The notes under the pieces were generated by a model, which was not told where the DNA came from, did not search any database, and worked only from the letters and a program-made list of their open reading frames with translations. A stretch of 9,057 bases of DNA, from positions 1 to 9,057 of the forward strand of contig JAGRBY010000272.1 in NCBI GenBank assembly GCA_020433835.1, in the 5' to 3' direction. This document shows positions 6,550 to 9,057 of the stretch, one piece after another (the stretch's first letter is position 1; each line of letters begins with the position of its first letter). This DNA is from Anaerolineae bacterium (GTDB lineage: Bacteria; Chloroflexota; Anaerolineae; 4572-78; J111). Both the position numbers and the translations under genes were made by a program.

Positions 6550-6619
6550 AGCAATAGCGTGACACGTAGGGCAAACTTAAGTTTGCCCTACGTGTCATGC
6601 CAAAACCATTGCTCTTTTT
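6550..6619 (+). terminator. Large inverted repeat with T-tract, probable terminator of the secreted-protein gene
   Basis: An outer stem AGCAAT/ATTGCT (6550-6555 with 6608-6613) encloses a long inner stem (6557-6600) built on the 38-bp palindrome. CTTTTT (6614-6619) follows directly. It starts about 15 bp after the stop codon, so termination is the natural reading. The inner stem is much longer than usual and has almost no loop, which suggests that a dispersed palindrome has been recruited as the terminator. Confidence 0.65.
6560..6597. repeat. 38-bp perfect palindrome
   Basis: TGACACGTAGGGCAAACTT (6560-6578) is followed without a spacer by its exact reverse complement (6579-6597), centred on TTAA. 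The GTAGGGCAAAC core resembles the short palindromic GTAGGGGC-type intergenic repeats of Chloroflexota and Cyanobacteria (from memory). The perfect arms suggest recent arrival or active maintenance. Confidence 0.8.
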
Positions 6620-6630
6620 GGCATCTCCGA

Positions 6631-6658
6631 TTGAGGATTTACCAATTTTAGTTATAGT
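6631..6658 (+). promoter_or_regulatory. Candidate promoter for the two-component operon
   Basis: TTGAGG (6631-6636, 4 of 6) and TATAGT (6653-6658, 5 of 6) are spaced 16 bp apart. Initiation would be near 6665, at the first base of the heptad array. Most of the roughly 124-nt leader would then be repeat-derived sequence. Confidence 0.4.
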
Positions 6659-6665
6659 ATATGTA

Positions 6666-6700
6666 AGCAGTCAGCTATCAGGTATCAGTGCTCAGCTTTT
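6666..6700 (+). repeat. Heptad repeat array, five 7-bp units
   Basis: Five consecutive units begin with AG: AGCAGTC, AGCTATC, AGGTATC, AGTGCTC and AGCTTTT. The same motif read in another phase is NNTCAGN. An inverted array of the same type lies at 6758-6785. Together they bound a 120-bp segment directly upstream of the response regulator gene. Confidence 0.65.
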
Positions 6701-6757
6701 TATTTTGACCAAATGGTGAGCAAGTAGTAATGGCTCAAACAGTACTTTCAACCAAAC

Positions 6758-6785
6758 GCTAAATGCTGACCGCTAAAAGCTAACC
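6758..6785 (-). repeat. Inverted heptad repeat array, four 7-bp units
   Basis: On the plus strand the units are GCTAAAT, GCTGACC, GCTAAAA and GCTAACC. On the minus strand they read GGTTAGC, TTTTAGC, GGTCAGC and ATTTAGC, which matches the NNTCAGC motif of the left array in inverted orientation. The array ends three bases before the ATG at 6789 and occupies the position where a Shine-Dalgarno would be expected. Confidence 0.65.
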
Positions 6786-6788
6786 ACC

Positions 6789-7484
6789 ATGAACAGAACC
6801 ATCCTCATTATTGAAGACGAAGAGAAAATTGCGCAGTGGGTTTGTACCTACTTTGAGCAAGCCCACTTTGAAGTGCAGTTGGCGCGTGATGGCCAGATTG
6901 GCCTGCAGATGGCCCAAACGCAGCCACCCGATTTAATTGTGCTCGATCTCAACTTGCCCGGTATGGACGGGCTAGAAGTGTGCCGCACGCTGCGGCGTGA
7001 CCCACGAGCCAGTGTTGCCAACACCCCCATTATCATGCTTACCGCCCGTGTTGAAGAGATCGACCGGCTTATCGGCCTGGAGGTTGGGGCCGATGATTAT
7101 TTGACCAAACCGTTTAGCCCCAGAGAACTTGTGGCCCGATCGCAGGCTATATTCCGCCGCATCGACCGCACTGCCGCACCTACACAGCAAGTTCTGAAAG
7201 ATGGTGATTTAGTGGTTGAGGTCGATGCCCATCAAGCGATGCTGGCCGGCCAGCCGCTTGATCTCACCCCCAGCGAATTTGCCGTGCTGGTAGCCTTGCT
7301 TGAACATCGAGGCCGCACCCTCAGCCGCTCGCAGCTTATTGAGCTGGCTTTGGGTCACGATTATGATGGTATGGAGCGGACAGTCGATGTTTATGTACGC
7401 GGCTTGCGGCGCAAGATTGAGGCCGACGCGACCAATCCACAACGTATTTTAACGGTGTTTGGAGTAGGCTATCGCTATGCGTAA
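6789..7484 (+). CDS. OmpR/PhoB-family response regulator (231 aa)
   Basis: DNA-binding transcription regulator of a two-component pair. The receiver domain (about 3-125) has acidic residues D10 and E11, phospho-acceptor D53 in VLDLNLPGMDG, switch T85 in MLTA and K107 in LTKPF. The C-terminal winged helix (about 135-231) has LTPSEFAVL, the recognition-helix segment RTVDVYVRGLRRKIE and the closing wing VFGVGYRYA. All key residues are present and the length is typical. The start gives a standard MNRTILIIEDEEK opening, but no Shine-Dalgarno precedes it: the bases are GCTAACCACC, from a repeat array. The stop overlaps the histidine kinase start by 8 bp, so the two are co-transcribed and probably translationally coupled. 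Its targets are unknown; the upstream secreted-protein gene is a reasonable guess. Confidence 0.97.
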   Translation: MNRTILIIEDEEKIAQWVCTYFEQAHFEVQLARDGQIGLQMAQTQPPDLIVLDLNLPGMDGLEVCRTLRRDPRASVANTPIIMLTARVEEIDRLIGLEVGADDYLTKPFSPRELVARSQAIFRRIDRTAAPTQQVLKDGDLVVEVDAHQAMLAGQPLDLTPSEFAVLVALLEHRGRTLSRSQLIELALGHDYDGMERTVDVYVRGLRRKIEADATNPQRILTVFGVGYRYA

Positions 7485-8904
7485 GTGGATTTCCGGCTGG
7501 AGATTACGTGATCACCTTATTGCCAGCTATCTGCTCGTTATCATCATCACCATCACCGTTATTGCCATCGTTGTTGGGCTGTTGGGCCTGCCACGTTTGG
7601 AAGACGTGCTGGTGTTAAACAGCCGCCGGCAAGCCTTTCAACTCGCGCCCCTATTTGCCGATTATTACAGCCGCAGCCACGCATGGGATGCCGTTATCCC
7701 GCTTATCCACGCCACCAACCAGCCCCTGCCGTCCAATCTGGTCACCGATGTTAATCCGGTTGCTTATCCCCGTCAGTTTGATCTGCCGGTCGAAAGACTG
7801 ACAACACCCAACCAACTGATCATCACCGACAATAACTATCGTGTTGTGGCCGACAGTCATCAAAAACTCAAACCCGGCCAAGCGCTGCCAGAGGATTTAA
7901 CTATCTTGGCCGTACCTATCAATGCCCAAGGTGAAACTATCGGGCAACTTATCTTTGTCCCTAACTTCGGTAGTGATTTAACGCCTCTGGCGACCGTTGC
8001 TTTGCGGCGCACCTTACTCGGGGCCGGGCTGCTGGCCGGCATAATGGCTTTGGTAACCAGCTTTTTTTTGGCGAGAAATCTAACTGCTCCCCTTTTAGCG
8101 CTCAACCAGGCTGCTCGACAACTGGCCGCCGGTCAATCGCCCGAGCTGCCGCCCGTTCGCAACCAAGATGAAATTGGCGAACTAACGGCTACGTTCAACC
8201 ATATGGTCGATGTCTTGGCTACGCAGCGGCGACTGCGCCAGCAAATGGTAGCCGACATTGCGCACGAGCTGCGCACCCCACTGAGCATTATGCAGCTTGA
8301 GCTAGAAGGATTAGAGGACGGGCTGCAAGAACCGGAGCAGGCTACCCGTTCCTTGCACGGCGAACTCAAGAAATTAGAGCAGCTTATTGAAGATTTACGC
8401 CTGATTTCGCTGGTCGATGCCGGTGGACTTCAGCTCGAAAAAGAAACGGTTGAACTCGATGACTTTCTACCCACTGTGGTCAAAAGTTGGGAAAAGCAGC
8501 TCGACAAACAGCAGATTACAGTCGCTCTCGACATTGCTCCCAATCTCCCACCCCTTCAAGCCGATACGAGACGCTTAACCCAGGTGTTGAATAACTTAAT
8601 CGGCAATGCTATCCGTTATACCCCGTCGGCCGGTAACCTTACCATCACAGCCCAAGGGCAGTCGCAAACCATTCTCATCACGCTGACCGATACCGGTCCT
8701 GGCATTGTGGCGGAAGATTTACCCCACATTTTTGAACGCTTCTACCGGGCCGATCAATCACGCACTCGCAAAACCGGAGGCAGCGGGTTGGGGTTGGCTA
8801 TCGCGAAGCAGCTCGTCACCCTGCACGGCGGTCACATTTGGGCCGAAAGCCAACCGAACCAGGGAACGACATTTTACATTACCTTACCGGCGGCCCTCGG
8901 ATAA
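7477..8904 (+). CDS. BaeS-like membrane sensor histidine kinase (475 aa)
   Basis: Autophosphorylating sensor and partner of the overlapping response regulator. Order: membrane helix 1 (about 14-37); an extracytoplasmic sensor (about 38-177) with a PAS/cache-like end, IITDNNYRVVADS followed by LAVPINAQGETIGQLIFVP; membrane helix 2 (about 178-198); a HAMP linker (about 199-251, with the DEIGELTATFN motif); a HisKA dimerisation domain with H263 in DIAHELRTPLS; and a HATPase domain with N box LNNLIGNAIRYTP (N373, N377), G1 DTGPGI (405-410), F box FERFYR and G2 GGSGLGLAI (434-442). All catalytic boxes are intact and the length is normal. The layout resembles envelope-stress sensors of the BaeS type, but the ligand cannot be read from the sequence. 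Confidence 0.97.
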   Translation: MRKWISGWRLRDHLIASYLLVIIITITVIAIVVGLLGLPRLEDVLVLNSRRQAFQLAPLFADYYSRSHAWDAVIPLIHATNQPLPSNLVTDVNPVAYPRQFDLPVERLTTPNQLIITDNNYRVVADSHQKLKPGQALPEDLTILAVPINAQGETIGQLIFVPNFGSDLTPLATVALRRTLLGAGLLAGIMALVTSFFLARNLTAPLLALNQAARQLAAGQSPELPPVRNQDEIGELTATFNHMVDVLATQRRLRQQMVADIAHELRTPLSIMQLELEGLEDGLQEPEQATRSLHGELKKLEQLIEDLRLISLVDAGGLQLEKETVELDDFLPTVVKSWEKQLDKQQITVALDIAPNLPPLQADTRRLTQVLNNLIGNAIRYTPSAGNLTITAQGQSQTILITLTDTGPGIVAEDLPHIFERFYRADQSRTRKTGGSGLGLAIAKQLVTLHGGHIWAESQPNQGTTFYITLPAALG

Positions 8905-9057
8905 TTGTCCTGAAAAATGCGACCTTTTTTAGCTACAACTACGCTTCTGTCACAAAATGGCTCGATACTGCATAAAGTAGTGCCAAAATTATTCTCGTAA
9001 AAAAATGAGGGTAGCACAACATTAAACCGTGAAGAGAAGTAAAGAACCCAGGTTTTT
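8905..9057. other. Intergenic tail without an identifiable element
   Basis: These 153 AT-rich bases follow the histidine kinase. They contain several homopolymer runs (T6 near 8925, A7 near 8999) but no stem followed by a T-tract, no clear promoter and no gene start that I can defend. Confidence 0.5.

Noticed and set aside
6666..6785. CRISPR array
   Set aside because: Units are 7 bp with no spacers, and the two arrays are inverted to each other.

Overview
The window looks like chromosomal DNA of a Chloroflexota bacterium, probably an Anaerolineae-like lineage. This is inferred from protein style: transmembrane Ser/Thr kinases with long Ala/Thr/Pro-rich linkers leading to an extracellular SH3 domain, and a secreted protein built from two 'GlxsG-xSL-Exxx.Gxs-ExxIxxAVxxGxIxxxQAxK' helical repeats. 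No marker gene fixes the taxonomy. Base composition is moderate in genes and AT-rich between them.

Minus strand, 99-4434: two tandem paralogous membrane Ser/Thr kinases, 718 and 716 residues, 28 bp apart and read as one operon (4434 to 99). Both have an N-terminal PknB/Hanks-type kinase, one membrane helix, a low-complexity linker, an SH3 domain and a cysteine-paired C-terminal domain I do not recognise. The kinase and SH3 domains are about 80% identical between copies. The outermost domain is only about half identical, so the pair looks like a duplicated signalling chassis with diverging sensors.

4435-4890: a 456-bp AT-rich divergent intergenic region. It holds a 15-bp palindrome just upstream of the first kinase, a 12-bp-arm inverted repeat, a candidate kinase promoter and a good sigma70-like promoter for the rightward gene.

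Plus strand, 4891-5561: a monocistronic DJ-1/PfpI-family gene (glyoxalase III/deglycase type) with a strong ribosome binding site and an intrinsic terminator.

Plus strand, 5732-6535: a secreted, internally duplicated helical protein of unknown function. It is followed by a 38-bp perfect palindrome nested in a larger inverted repeat, which is a terminator and/or a dispersed palindromic element.

Plus strand, 6789-8904: an OmpR/PhoB-type response regulator and a BaeS-like sensor histidine kinase, overlapping by 8 bp. Their leader consists largely of two inverted arrays of 7-bp repeats, and the second array ends three bases before the regulator's start codon. Bases 8905-9057 hold nothing I can identify.

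Taken together this is a signalling and envelope-stress type neighbourhood: two extracytoplasmic kinases, a carbonyl-stress type enzyme, a secreted protein and a two-component system. The functional links are inferred from position only. I see no phage, CRISPR, transposase or RNA genes.
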